Assembly: GCA_040752295.1 (NCBI GenBank)
Contig: JBFMFE010000238.1
Location: 1 to 5,158 of the forward strand
Direction of reading: 5' to 3'
Length of the DNA: 5,158 nt
Source: JBFMFE01 sp040752295
GTDB taxonomy: Bacteria; UBP15; UBA6099; JBFMBQ01
Numbering within the stretch: the first letter of the stretch is position 1; each line of letters starts with the position of its first letter. Below are positions 1 through 5,087 of this stretch, one piece after another. The notes beneath the pieces are model-generated. The model ran no database searches. It was not told the DNA's origin and saw nothing but the letters and a program-made list of their open reading frames with translations. A program made the position numbers and the translations under genes.

Positions 1-1746
1 GAACTTCAGAGCTTGGTTCGCGTCCTGGAACGCCCTGCTCATCTCCTCGATGAGGTCGAACTTTTTCTGAGCTGCGTTCATGGCGAGGAGCATGAGGTTG
101 GCGCCGACGCAGAAGTTTTTGCCGTGGTTCGCCACGACAAGCCCAGCGAAGCCGCGCTGGACGATCTCCACGCTCTTTTTCATCATTTCGATGATCTGAT
201 CGTCAACGGGGTTCATGTCCGGCTGGAGTTCGGAGTGGAATTCGAGGCAGGCGACGCCGTCGGCGACGTCCAGGACGGAGGCGCAGGTGTTGCGGGCGAT
301 GACCTTTGCGCCGTCGGTTTTCTTTATGATCGTCAGGTCAATGGCGTCCGGATCGGGCGGGGTCTCCCTGTAGGCGCCGTCGGTGAAATCCCAGTACAGC
401 ATTTTCCGCCCGTCGGTTTTGTAGAATGATTGGGCGCCCGATTCGAGCATTTTTTTGATTTTGCCGGGGATTGAGGCGCCCTCTTTTTCCATTCGCTCGA
501 CGGATTCCCGAAGCCCGATGGCGTCCCAGCACTCGAAAGGGCCGAGGTCCCAGTTGAAGCCCCATTTCATTGCGTTGTCAACGTTGACGATATCGTCGGA
601 GATTTCGGGGATGCGGTTGACGGAGTAGAGGCAGAGGTTTTTGAGTGAATTCCAGGCGAACATGCCGGCGCGGTCGTCGGCGTAAGCGAGTTTTCTGAGG
701 CGTTTTGCGGGGTCGCGTTCGCCCTTGCATGCTTTCAGCGAGGGTGCGTCGAGTTGTTTCTGGTTTTCGTACTCGAGAGTGGCGGGGTTTATCACGAGGA
801 GTTCCTTTTTTCCTTCACCCTTGAGCATCTTGAAGAAGCCGGCGCCGGATTTACGGCCCCAGAGTTTTTTTTCGACCATTTTTGCGAGGAAGTCCGGGGG
901 TTTGAAGGAGTCGCGTTCCGGGTCGTCCTTCACGCTCTCGTAAACGTTGTTGATCACGTGGAAGAGGGTGTCGAGGCCGACGATGTCGGCGGTGCCGAAG
1001 ATCGCGGATTTGGCGCGTCCCATGGGGGTTCCCATGATCTGATCCACCTCGTCTATCCTGTAGTCGCCTGCCGCCACTGTGTGCATCGTGGATGCCATGC
1101 CGTAGACGCCGATGCGGTTGGCGATGAAGTTGGGCGTGTCCTTGGCGTAGACGATGCCTTTGCCGAGGGTTCCGGCGCCGAAGCGAGCCATGTACGTGAC
1201 GATTTCGGGGTCGGTGTCGGGTCCGGCGACGATCTCGAGGAGCTTCATGTAGCGCGGGGGGTTGAAAAAGTGGGTTATGAGGAAGTATTTTTTCATGTCA
1301 TCGTGCATCGCGGCGGTCATGTCCTTGAGAGAGAGTCCCGATGTGTTGGATGAGACGATGATCCCCGGTTTCCAATGGTCGGCGACTTTTGCGAAGAGTT
1401 TTCTTTTTATTTCGAGGTCTTCCTTGACGACCTCGATTATCCAGTCGCAGGTGGATATTTTGTGGAGGTCGTCTTCAAGGTTGCCGATGGAGACGAGGTC
1501 GGCGTTTCGGCTGGAGGAGAACGCGGCGGGCTTTGCCTTGAGTGCGCCCTTGAGGCCCGCCGTTGCGAGTTTGTTGCGGAAGGCGGGGTCGGTGTCGCTC
1601 AAGCCTTTTTTTCTGTCCTCGTCGGAGAGCGGGGGGACGACGTCGAGCATGAGGCACTCGATACCGCAGTTAGAGAGATGTGCGGCGATGGCGGCGCCCA
1701 TGACGCCGGCGCCGAGGACGGCGGTTTTTCTTATGTTGAAGTCCAT
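1..1746 (-). CDS. fadN: FadN-type bifunctional 3-hydroxyacyl-CoA dehydrogenase / enoyl-CoA hydratase, 3' end cut by window edge
   Basis: Cytoplasmic beta-oxidation enzyme: hydration of 2-enoyl-CoA and NAD-dependent oxidation of 3-hydroxyacyl-CoA. The frame is open without a stop for 582 codons and leaves the window at base 1; the remembered Bacillus subtilis FadN is about 790 residues, so roughly 200 are missing. Seen: Rossmann motif GAGVMG at 12-17 and acidic D35 (NAD binding); SSNTS at 132-136; HFFNP with H159 and E171, and NFIANR with N210, matching the dehydrogenase catalytic Ser/His/Glu/Asn set (S136, H159, E171, N210). Dehydrogenase C-domain motifs follow (GRAKSAIFGTADIVGLD at 243-259; WGFNWDLGPFECWDAIG at 395-411). 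A crotonase domain begins near 480, with oxyanion-type motif FCVGANL at 545-551; its catalytic Glu region lies outside. Dehydrogenase-first order is FadN type, opposite to FadB. The ATG at 1744-1746 has SD GGAGGT (1753-1758) six bases upstream. Family confident; the symbol rests on remembered similarity. Confidence 0.93.
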   Translation of the reverse strand, partial: MDFNIRKTAVLGAGVMGAAIAAHLSNCGIECLMLDVVPPLSDEDRKKGLSDTDPAFRNKLATAGLKGALKAKPAAFSSSRNADLVSIGNLEDDLHKISTCDWIIEVVKEDLEIKRKLFAKVADHWKPGIIVSSNTSGLSLKDMTAAMHDDMKKYFLITHFFNPPRYMKLLEIVAGPDTDPEIVTYMARFGAGTLGKGIVYAKDTPNFIANRIGVYGMASTMHTVAAGDYRIDEVDQIMGTPMGRAKSAIFGTADIVGLDTLFHVINNVYESVKDDPERDSFKPPDFLAKMVEKKLWGRKSGAGFFKMLKGEGKKELLVINPATLEYENQKQLDAPSLKACKGERDPAKRLRKLAYADDRAGMFAWNSLKNLCLYSVNRIPEISDDIVNVDNAMKWGFNWDLGPFECWDAIGLRESVERMEKEGASIPGKIKKMLESGAQSFYKTDGRKMLYWDFTDGAYRETPPDPDAIDLTIIKKTDGAKVIARNTCASVLDVADGVACLEFHSELQPDMNPVDDQIIEMMKKSVEIVQRGFAGLVVANHGKNFCVGANLMLLAMNAAQKKFDLIEEMSRAFQDANQALKF

Positions 1747-1779
1747 TGGAGCACCTCCAGCGGGTTGTTTTTCCGTTGT

Positions 1780-1797
1780 TTGTGAATTATATCACAA
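1780..1797 (-). promoter_or_regulatory. fadN proximal extended -10 promoter embedded in a CRP-like palindrome
   Basis: The 18-base sequence TTGTGA-N6-TCACAA is a perfect inverted repeat with arms of six, the shape of a CRP-family site (core TGTGA-N6-TCACA). On the minus strand the same bases read TGATATAAT (1794-1786), a perfect extended -10 element (TGn plus TATAAT). No good -35 sits 16-18 bases upstream, as is usual for extended -10 promoters. A start near 1779 would give a leader of about 33 bases before the fadN ATG. A protein bound to the palindrome would cover the -10 and so repress this promoter. Which reading is functional, or both, is inference. Confidence 0.5.
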
Positions 1798-1810
1798 TAC
1801 ACGCATAATC

Positions 1811-1838
1811 ATGATACGGATTTTCCGTCTTCTGTCAA
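1811..1838 (-). promoter_or_regulatory. fadN distal sigma-70-like promoter
   Basis: On the minus strand an exact TTGACA (1838-1833) is followed after 16 bases by TATCAT (1816-1811). Transcription would start near 1804, upstream of the palindrome at 1780-1797, which would then lie at about +8 to +25, a typical roadblock or operator position. It may be an alternative to the proximal extended -10 promoter rather than an addition. Confidence 0.5.
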
Positions 1839-1849
1839 GCTTTTCCGTC
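1821..1849. repeat. Direct repeat TTTTCCGTC, two copies 20 bases apart, third 8-base copy nearby
   Basis: TTTTCCGTC occurs at 1821-1829 and 1841-1849, bracketing the TTGACA of the distal fadN promoter. The first eight bases recur at 1769-1776 in the fadN leader. Spacings of 20 and 52 bases are close to whole helical turns, which suits a regulator binding one DNA face. Related T/C/G-rich strings occur elsewhere by composition (for example within rbsB coding sequence), so chance is not excluded. Confidence 0.35.
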
Positions 1850-1909
1850 GGTCCAATCGTCGGGGTGATAAACCGCGCGGAACTGCCCGTGAGAGCGGAG
1901 GGGATCTTA

Positions 1910-1993
1910 ATGCGGAGGTTTTCAAGGGGGGATGAATGGACGGTATGGACGGCATCGTCGGACGGGATGCTTGACAAGAGTTGCGCTTATTAA
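1910..1993 (+). CDS. Possible small ORF, 27 codons, hypothetical
   Basis: ATG at 1910-1912 is preceded by GGAGGGG (1897-1903) at six bases, one of the best ribosome-binding sites in the window, and the frame ends with TAA at 1991-1993. The predicted peptide starts MRRFSRGDEW, contains two Trp codons and ends KSCAY; I recognise no family. A small inverted repeat follows the stop directly. No convincing promoter is visible upstream on this strand. The + strand is generally G-rich, so an SD-like string can arise by chance. It could be a leader peptide, a small protein, or nothing. Confidence 0.22.
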   Translation: MRRFSRGDEWTVWTASSDGMLDKSCAY

Positions 1994-2034
1994 GAACCAT
2001 AAGGTTCCGGGGTTTGGGGGCGGCGAAAGCCGTC
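1994..2034 (+). other. Two adjacent small hairpins, one with a GAAA tetraloop
   Basis: GAACC-ATAA-GGTTC (1994-2007) is a perfect inverted repeat starting at the base after the small ORF's stop. Twelve bases further, GGCGGC-GAAA-GCCGTC (2019-2034) folds into a six-pair stem (one G-U) with a GNRA-type GAAA loop. Neither is followed by a T-run, so they are not classic terminators. The GNRA loop forms only in a rightward transcript, which weakly favours an RNA structure on the + strand. No known riboswitch class was recognised. Confidence 0.3.
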
Positions 2035-2133
2035 ATGACTGCGGCGGCGCGGGCGGGAAGATTTGCGTTTACAGAGGCGATTTGATGAAAGCGGAGAAGA
2101 CGACGTTGGCATGGCGAAAAGGCTGAAGGTCGT

Positions 2134-2163
2134 TTGAACGGATGCCGGGCGGTGGTGTAGAAT
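2134..2163 (+). promoter_or_regulatory. Promoter for the 216-residue protein gene
   Basis: TTGAAC (2134-2139) and TAGAAT (2158-2163) are separated by 18 bases. The expected start is near 2170, only about six bases before the ATG at 2176, so the transcript would be leaderless or nearly so. TAGAAT is also the -10 of the rbsB promoter in this window. Confidence 0.45.
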
Positions 2164-2175
2164 TTTGCGTGAGAG

Positions 2176-2826
2176 ATGATCGAACTGCCTTTTTTAAAAA
2201 AGCGCGGCGGGAAGAAGAAGAGGCGCGAGTTCCGCGGTGCGGGGTCGCCGACGCTTGAGTCGCGGCTTCGTGGGCGGCTTGAGGAGGCGAGGGTGGATTT
2301 CATGGCGGCGCGCGCGGAGCTGACGGCGCTGCTGCAGGCGTTCGCGGGGGAGCTCGGGTTGCATCTGAAGGAGTACGTTGTGCGGAACGTGCTGCGGGAG
2401 ATCAAGAAGGACCCTGACAGGTTTCAGAACATGCCCGAGGATGAGCAGGCTATGTTTCGGGAGGAGTTGAGCGTGGTGCTCGACACGGAGGCACCGGCGG
2501 TGGTGGAGCAATTGAAGAAGAATCCGGAGTGGTACGACGAGGGGCGGGTGTTTCTGGACGAGAGGTCTGCGGCGTGGAAGGCGGTGAAGGCGCTCGACGC
2601 GCCCGTGAACCGCGTGATGAAGAAGTACTCTCTTGGGAGTGTGACGACGAGCGGGTGGACGTGGCTGTCCGAGGGAATCAACGAGATAGCGACGGTGAGA
2701 TATTCGATTGTGAAGAGGAACTACGCGGAGAAGAAGAAGGTGCTGGAGTATCTTGAGAAGAGGGTGGAGGAGGAGACGAGGATCAACCAGGTGTCGCGGT
2801 GTATGGGTGAACTGTTCGCGGAATGA
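2176..2826 (+). CDS. Hypothetical soluble, charged, helical protein of 216 residues
   Basis: I do not recognise this protein. Seen: a strongly basic N-terminus (K8, K9, R10, K13-K15, R16, R17, R20), then mostly helix-forming charged sequence, a Trp-containing middle (W119, W134, W161, W163), and a charged C-terminal stretch at about 178-205 that could be a coiled coil. There is one Cys (C209) and no signal peptide or membrane segment, so it is probably cytoplasmic; the basic end could bind nucleic acid or acidic lipid (inference). In-frame TGA at 2170-2172 makes ATG 2176 the earliest start, but no spaced SD precedes it. GTG at 2293 (codon 40) has GAGGAGG five bases upstream and is an alternative start, though the preceding codons look coding. 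The gene stands alone, divergent from fadN and convergent with rbsC. Codons are mostly G-ending, unlike the minus-strand genes. Confidence 0.8.
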   Translation: MIELPFLKKRGGKKKRREFRGAGSPTLESRLRGRLEEARVDFMAARAELTALLQAFAGELGLHLKEYVVRNVLREIKKDPDRFQNMPEDEQAMFREELSVVLDTEAPAVVEQLKKNPEWYDEGRVFLDERSAAWKAVKALDAPVNRVMKKYSLGSVTTSGWTWLSEGINEIATVRYSIVKRNYAEKKKVLEYLEKRVEEETRINQVSRCMGELFAE

Positions 2827-2836
2827 CTGGAGTGGA

Positions 2837-2850
2837 CCGGAGGTTTCCGG
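2837..2850. terminator. Weak hairpin in the convergent gap
   Basis: CCGGA-GGTT-TCCGG is a perfect five-pair, GC-rich stem with a four-base loop, eleven bases after the stop of the 216-residue protein gene and about 85 bases past the rbsC stop. Neither strand has a following T-run, so it does not meet the standard for an intrinsic terminator. It is the only obvious inverted repeat found in 2827-2935. Confidence 0.25.
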
Positions 2851-2935
2851 CGGGTCGGAGCGGCGTCCGGGGGTATACACTTTCGGATTTTCATAGAAGC
2901 CAACTGCGGAGTGGAGGGGGCGTGTGGAGCGTGCG

Positions 2936-3877
2936 TCACCGTGCCTTTATCTGGTCCAGGAGTACGGCGGCGAGGATGACGAAGCCTTTTATGATGTAAA
3001 TGGTGTTCTGGTCTTTCCCCATGAGGAGGAGGCCGTTGTCGAGGACGCCGATGAGGAGTGCGCCGATGAAGGTTCGGAAGACGCTGCCGCGGCCTCCGAA
3101 GAGGCTGGTGCCGCCGACGACGACCGCGGCGATGGCGTCGAGTTCCCACATCAGTCCGTATTCGGGGTTGCCGTTTTTGAACTTGAAGGCGAGGAGGACG
3201 CCGACGGTCGAGGAGAGGAAGCCGCTTATGGTGTAGATGAGTAGGCGGACGCGTGCGACGTTGATGCCGGAGAGTTTAGCGGCTTCCTCGTTGCCGCCGA
3301 CCGCGTAGACGTAGCGTCCGAAGCGGGTTTTGCTAATGACGAACCAGAAGAAGAGGAGGGAGGAGAACATGATGAGGGCGATGGGGACGGGGCCCCACCT
3401 TCCGGTGGAGGCGAGGTCGGTGTAGAGGGAGATGTCGGAGCTAATGAATATTTTGGTGTTACCGGCGAGGATGCGGGCGATTCCCCTTGCGATGGTCATC
3501 ATGGCGAGGGTGGAGATGAAAGCTGGGACGTTGAAGCGGACGATGGAGAAGCCGTTGAAGGCGCCGAGAGCGGCGCCCGCGCAGAGGGCGATGACGGCGG
3601 CGAGGGGCACGGGGAAGGCTTTGTGCTCGTTGAGGAGCGCCATAGTGACGGCGGCGACGGCGACGATGGCGCCGACGGAGAGGTCAATTCCTGCGCTTAT
3701 GATGACGAAGGTCATGCCGATGGCGATGAGGACAATGAAGGCGATCTGGCTGGGGATGTCGAGCATGTTTTCGATTGAGAGGAAACCTTTGACGAAGGTG
3801 GAGAAATAGAGGAAGATGGCTGCGAGGGCGACGAAGATGCCCTGGTTTTTTAAGAAGAGGATTGCTCTGGCGGTCAT
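2936..3877 (-). CDS. rbsC: RbsC-type sugar ABC transporter permease
   Basis: Inner-membrane channel subunit of a carbohydrate ABC importer; 313 residues, close to the remembered 321 of E. coli RbsC, and apparently complete. Seen: long hydrophobic segments throughout (probably 8-10 membrane spans); the family block GMTFVIISAGIDLSVG at 54-69; YAVGGNEEAAKLSGI at 191-205, the cytoplasmic coupling loop that docks on the ATPase; LDAIAAVVVGGTSLFGGRG at 246-264; and a C-terminus ending near LLDQIKAR as in the family. The ATG at 3875-3877 is chosen because the family N-terminus fits, but no purine-rich SD precedes it (upstream bases are CTCCCCGCTCCC). It lies 109 bases downstream of rbsB on the same strand, probably co-transcribed. 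No RbsA-type ATPase gene adjoins it: downstream is a convergent gene. Family certain; ribose specificity is not shown, so the symbol is by similarity only. Confidence 0.95.
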   Translation of the reverse strand: MTARAILFLKNQGIFVALAAIFLYFSTFVKGFLSIENMLDIPSQIAFIVLIAIGMTFVIISAGIDLSVGAIVAVAAVTMALLNEHKAFPVPLAAVIALCAGAALGAFNGFSIVRFNVPAFISTLAMMTIARGIARILAGNTKIFISSDISLYTDLASTGRWGPVPIALIMFSSLLFFWFVISKTRFGRYVYAVGGNEEAAKLSGINVARVRLLIYTISGFLSSTVGVLLAFKFKNGNPEYGLMWELDAIAAVVVGGTSLFGGRGSVFRTFIGALLIGVLDNGLLLMGKDQNTIYIIKGFVILAAVLLDQIKAR

Positions 3878-3921
3878 GGGAGCGGGGAGCGGCGCCGGGC
3901 GTAATGAGTGGAGCGGGTGGT

Positions 3922-3973
3922 GCGTGGGGCGTCAGGTGAGGTTCGCCGCGCGTGGGGCGTGACGTTTCGCCGC
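3922..3973. repeat. Imperfect tandem repeat (28 and 24 bases) between rbsB and rbsC
   Basis: Unit one (3922-3949) and unit two (3950-3973) both begin GCGTGGGGCGT and both end CGCCGC; the interior differs (11 versus 7 bases). They abut without spacer and fill about half of the 109-base gap between the binding-protein stop and the permease start. The repeats are direct, not inverted, so no terminator hairpin results. In mRNA the region would be C-rich on the minus strand and precedes a permease start lacking an SD. Confidence 0.6.
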
Positions 3974-3986
3974 AGTGTTTTGATCG

Positions 3987-4919
3987 TCACCGGAGGGATT
4001 CGCTGTCAACGATGCCGACCTCGACGGGAACGTTGATGGTTTCGCCGGAGTACTGGAGTTCGCCCTTGAAGTGTCTGTCAATGGTTTGTATGGTTGCTTC
4101 GCCTATTCTGGCGGGGTACTGGATGACGTCGGCTTTCCAGGGACCGCCGGCTTTGATTTTAGCCTGGGCGGCTGGGGCGGCGTCGTAGCCGATAAGGACG
4201 ATGTTTTTTTCGGAAGCTTTGATGGCGGATTCGGCGCCCTCCGCCATGTTGTCGTTGGCGGCGAAGATGCCCAGGAGATCGGGGTGCGCTTTTATTGCGG
4301 CGTTGGCGACGCGTTCGGATTCCTGTGTGTCGTCCTTGCCGTTGTAGAAGGGTTCGATGATTTCGAGGTTGAGTTCACGTGCGGTGTCCACGAATCCGGC
4401 GACGCGCGCCATGACGGATTCGGTGCCGGGAATCTGGATTACGGCGACGAGACCGGCGCCGATTTCGTCCTTCATTCTCTGCGCCGCGATTTTCCCGCCG
4501 AGGTAGTTATCGGAAGCGATGTGAGCCACGACTTTTCCTTCCTCGGCGGCGATGTCGGCGGTGAAGACGGGGACGTTCCTGTCGTTCGCCTTTTTGATGA
4601 TGCTGCCGACGCCTTTAGAGTTGACGGGGCAGATGACGACGGCGTCGGCGCCCTTGACGAGGAGGGCGTCCATGTTTTTCTGTTGTTTGATCTCGTCGCT
4701 GTCGGCGGAGAGGATGGCGATGTTATAGCCGTATTTTGCGGCGGCGTCGTTGAGTCCCTTTTTGAGTGTGACGTAGAAATCGTCGTTTTCCTTGAGGAGG
4801 GACACGCCGATGGTTTTTGCGCCTTCCTTCGGGGGTTCCTTTTTCCGTGAGCAGGAGGGCAGCGCGACGGCGAGGGCGAGGAGGGTCACCGTTGCGGCGG
4901 CAAGCGTTTTTCCCTTCAT
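3987..4919 (-). CDS. rbsB: RbsB-type periplasmic/lipoprotein sugar-binding protein of an ABC importer
   Basis: Captures a sugar-like ligand outside the membrane and delivers it to the RbsC-type permease. From ATG 4917-4919 it is 310 residues: a lipoprotein signal (K2, K4, hydrophobic 5-20, LPSC with lipidated C23), then the type 1 periplasmic-binding fold starting at TIGVSLL (36-42). Aligned by eye to remembered E. coli RbsB, pocket positions are F48 and Y49 (for F15, F16), D46 (for N13), D122 (for D89), I123 (in place of R90), R172 (near R141), N222 (for N190), D246 (for D215) and Q267 (for Q235). The loss of the R90 equivalent argues against plain ribose; another sugar or polyol is possible. 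HIASDN (133-138) is typical. First gene of a two-gene unit; promoter at 4960-4989. A GTG three codons upstream (4928) is rejected because it lies inside the SD. Confidence 0.94.
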   Translation of the reverse strand: MKGKTLAAATVTLLALAVALPSCSRKKEPPKEGAKTIGVSLLKENDDFYVTLKKGLNDAAAKYGYNIAILSADSDEIKQQKNMDALLVKGADAVVICPVNSKGVGSIIKKANDRNVPVFTADIAAEEGKVVAHIASDNYLGGKIAAQRMKDEIGAGLVAVIQIPGTESVMARVAGFVDTARELNLEIIEPFYNGKDDTQESERVANAAIKAHPDLLGIFAANDNMAEGAESAIKASEKNIVLIGYDAAPAAQAKIKAGGPWKADVIQYPARIGEATIQTIDRHFKGELQYSGETINVPVEVGIVDSESLR

Positions 4920-4924
4920 TTTTT

Positions 4925-4932
4925 TCACCTCT
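4925..4932 (-). promoter_or_regulatory. Ribosome-binding site that fixes the rbsB start
   Basis: On the minus strand AGAGGTGA reads 4932-4925, ending five bases before ATG 4919-4917 across an A-run. The GTG at 4928-4926 is in frame with the gene but is part of this SD core, so a ribosome bound here would select the ATG. The protein therefore begins MKGKTL, not with three extra residues. Confidence 0.75.
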
Positions 4933-4959
4933 TTCGGCGTAAGGGTACCGATGGGGATG

Positions 4960-4989
4960 ATTCTATCTTCATCGCGCGTGGGGAGTCAA
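4960..4989 (-). promoter_or_regulatory. Promoter of the rbsB-rbsC unit
   Basis: On the minus strand TTGACT (4989-4984) is followed after 18 bases by TAGAAT (4965-4960). The start would be near 4953, giving a leader of about 34 bases with a good SD. No sugar-repressor palindrome of the LacI type was found around it. Confidence 0.6.
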
Positions 4990-4994
4990 GGCAT

Positions 4995-5020
4995 GGGGTG
5001 GGGTGAGGAGGGTGGGGGGG
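4995..5020 (+). other. G-rich tract with potential to form a G-quadruplex
   Basis: G-runs of 4, 4, 3 and 7 are separated by loops of 1, 6 and 1 bases (4995-4998, 5000-5003, 5010-5012, 5014-5020), which fits the common four-run G-quadruplex pattern. It lies five bases upstream of the rbsB -35 element, on the non-template strand for the rightward gene. The whole + strand is G-rich, so this may be composition alone; 4981-5040 has about 35 G and 6 C. Confidence 0.45.
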
Positions 5021-5073
5021 TATGGGAACAGCCTGCGGTGTGGGGCGGGTCGAAAACGGGCAGCGGTTGGGGT

Positions 5074-5079
5074 TAAAAT
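5074..5079 (+). promoter_or_regulatory. Candidate -10 element for the rightward gene at 5088
   Basis: TAAAAT matches the -10 consensus at five of six positions and ends eight bases before the ATG at 5088, so transcription would begin at or within a few bases of the start codon. No good -35 is present 16-18 bases upstream. Weakly supported. Confidence 0.3.
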
Positions 5080-5087
5080 AAGACGGT

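Larger units (their letters stand above)
1747..2175. other. 429-base intergenic region between divergent fadN and the 216-residue protein gene
   Basis: No long gene fits here. From left to right it holds the fadN leader and SD, a CRP-like palindrome overlapping an extended -10 element (1780-1797), an upstream consensus-like promoter (1811-1838), repeats of TTTTCCGT, a possible 27-codon ORF with a good SD (1910-1993), two small inverted repeats (1994-2034), and a promoter for the rightward gene (2134-2163). The stretch 2035-2130 shows nothing I can support beyond a 13-codon ORF at 2085-2126, which I do not call. The length is generous for two divergent promoters, so a regulatory RNA or small protein is possible but unproven. 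Confidence 0.6.

Noticed and set aside
13..1785. Several long open frames on the + strand (for example 13-429, 754-1353, 1262-1993, 1375-1785)
   Set aside because: They lie opposite the minus-strand fadN frame, whose catalytic motifs are intact along the whole length. They are shadows caused by high GC and few stop codons.
1971..1976. An exact TTGACA on the + strand
   Set aside because: No acceptable -10 hexamer lies 15-19 bases downstream (windows there read AAGAAC to ACCATA), so it is not called as a promoter.
2001..2034. A GGTTCC string and nearby stems suggesting a tRNA fragment
   Set aside because: There is no acceptor stem, anticodon arm or proper T-loop around it.
2085..2126. A 13-codon ORF starting with ATG after GAGG
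   Set aside because: Very short, weak SD, no promoter or family signal; indistinguishable from chance in this sequence.
2194..2880. A 228-codon open frame on the minus strand
   Set aside because: It is antisense to the 216-residue protein gene and its product is rich in Arg, His, Pro and Leu, typical of an antisense GC-rich frame; codon use does not fit the other minus-strand genes.
4071..4850. A 259-codon open frame on the + strand
   Set aside because: It is antisense to rbsB, whose identity is clear; the Gly/Asp/Val/Phe-rich product is a mirror of the real gene.
4926..4928. GTG as the rbsB start, three codons upstream of the ATG
   Set aside because: The GTG is part of the SD core that serves the ATG at 4919, and no SD precedes the GTG itself at a usable distance.
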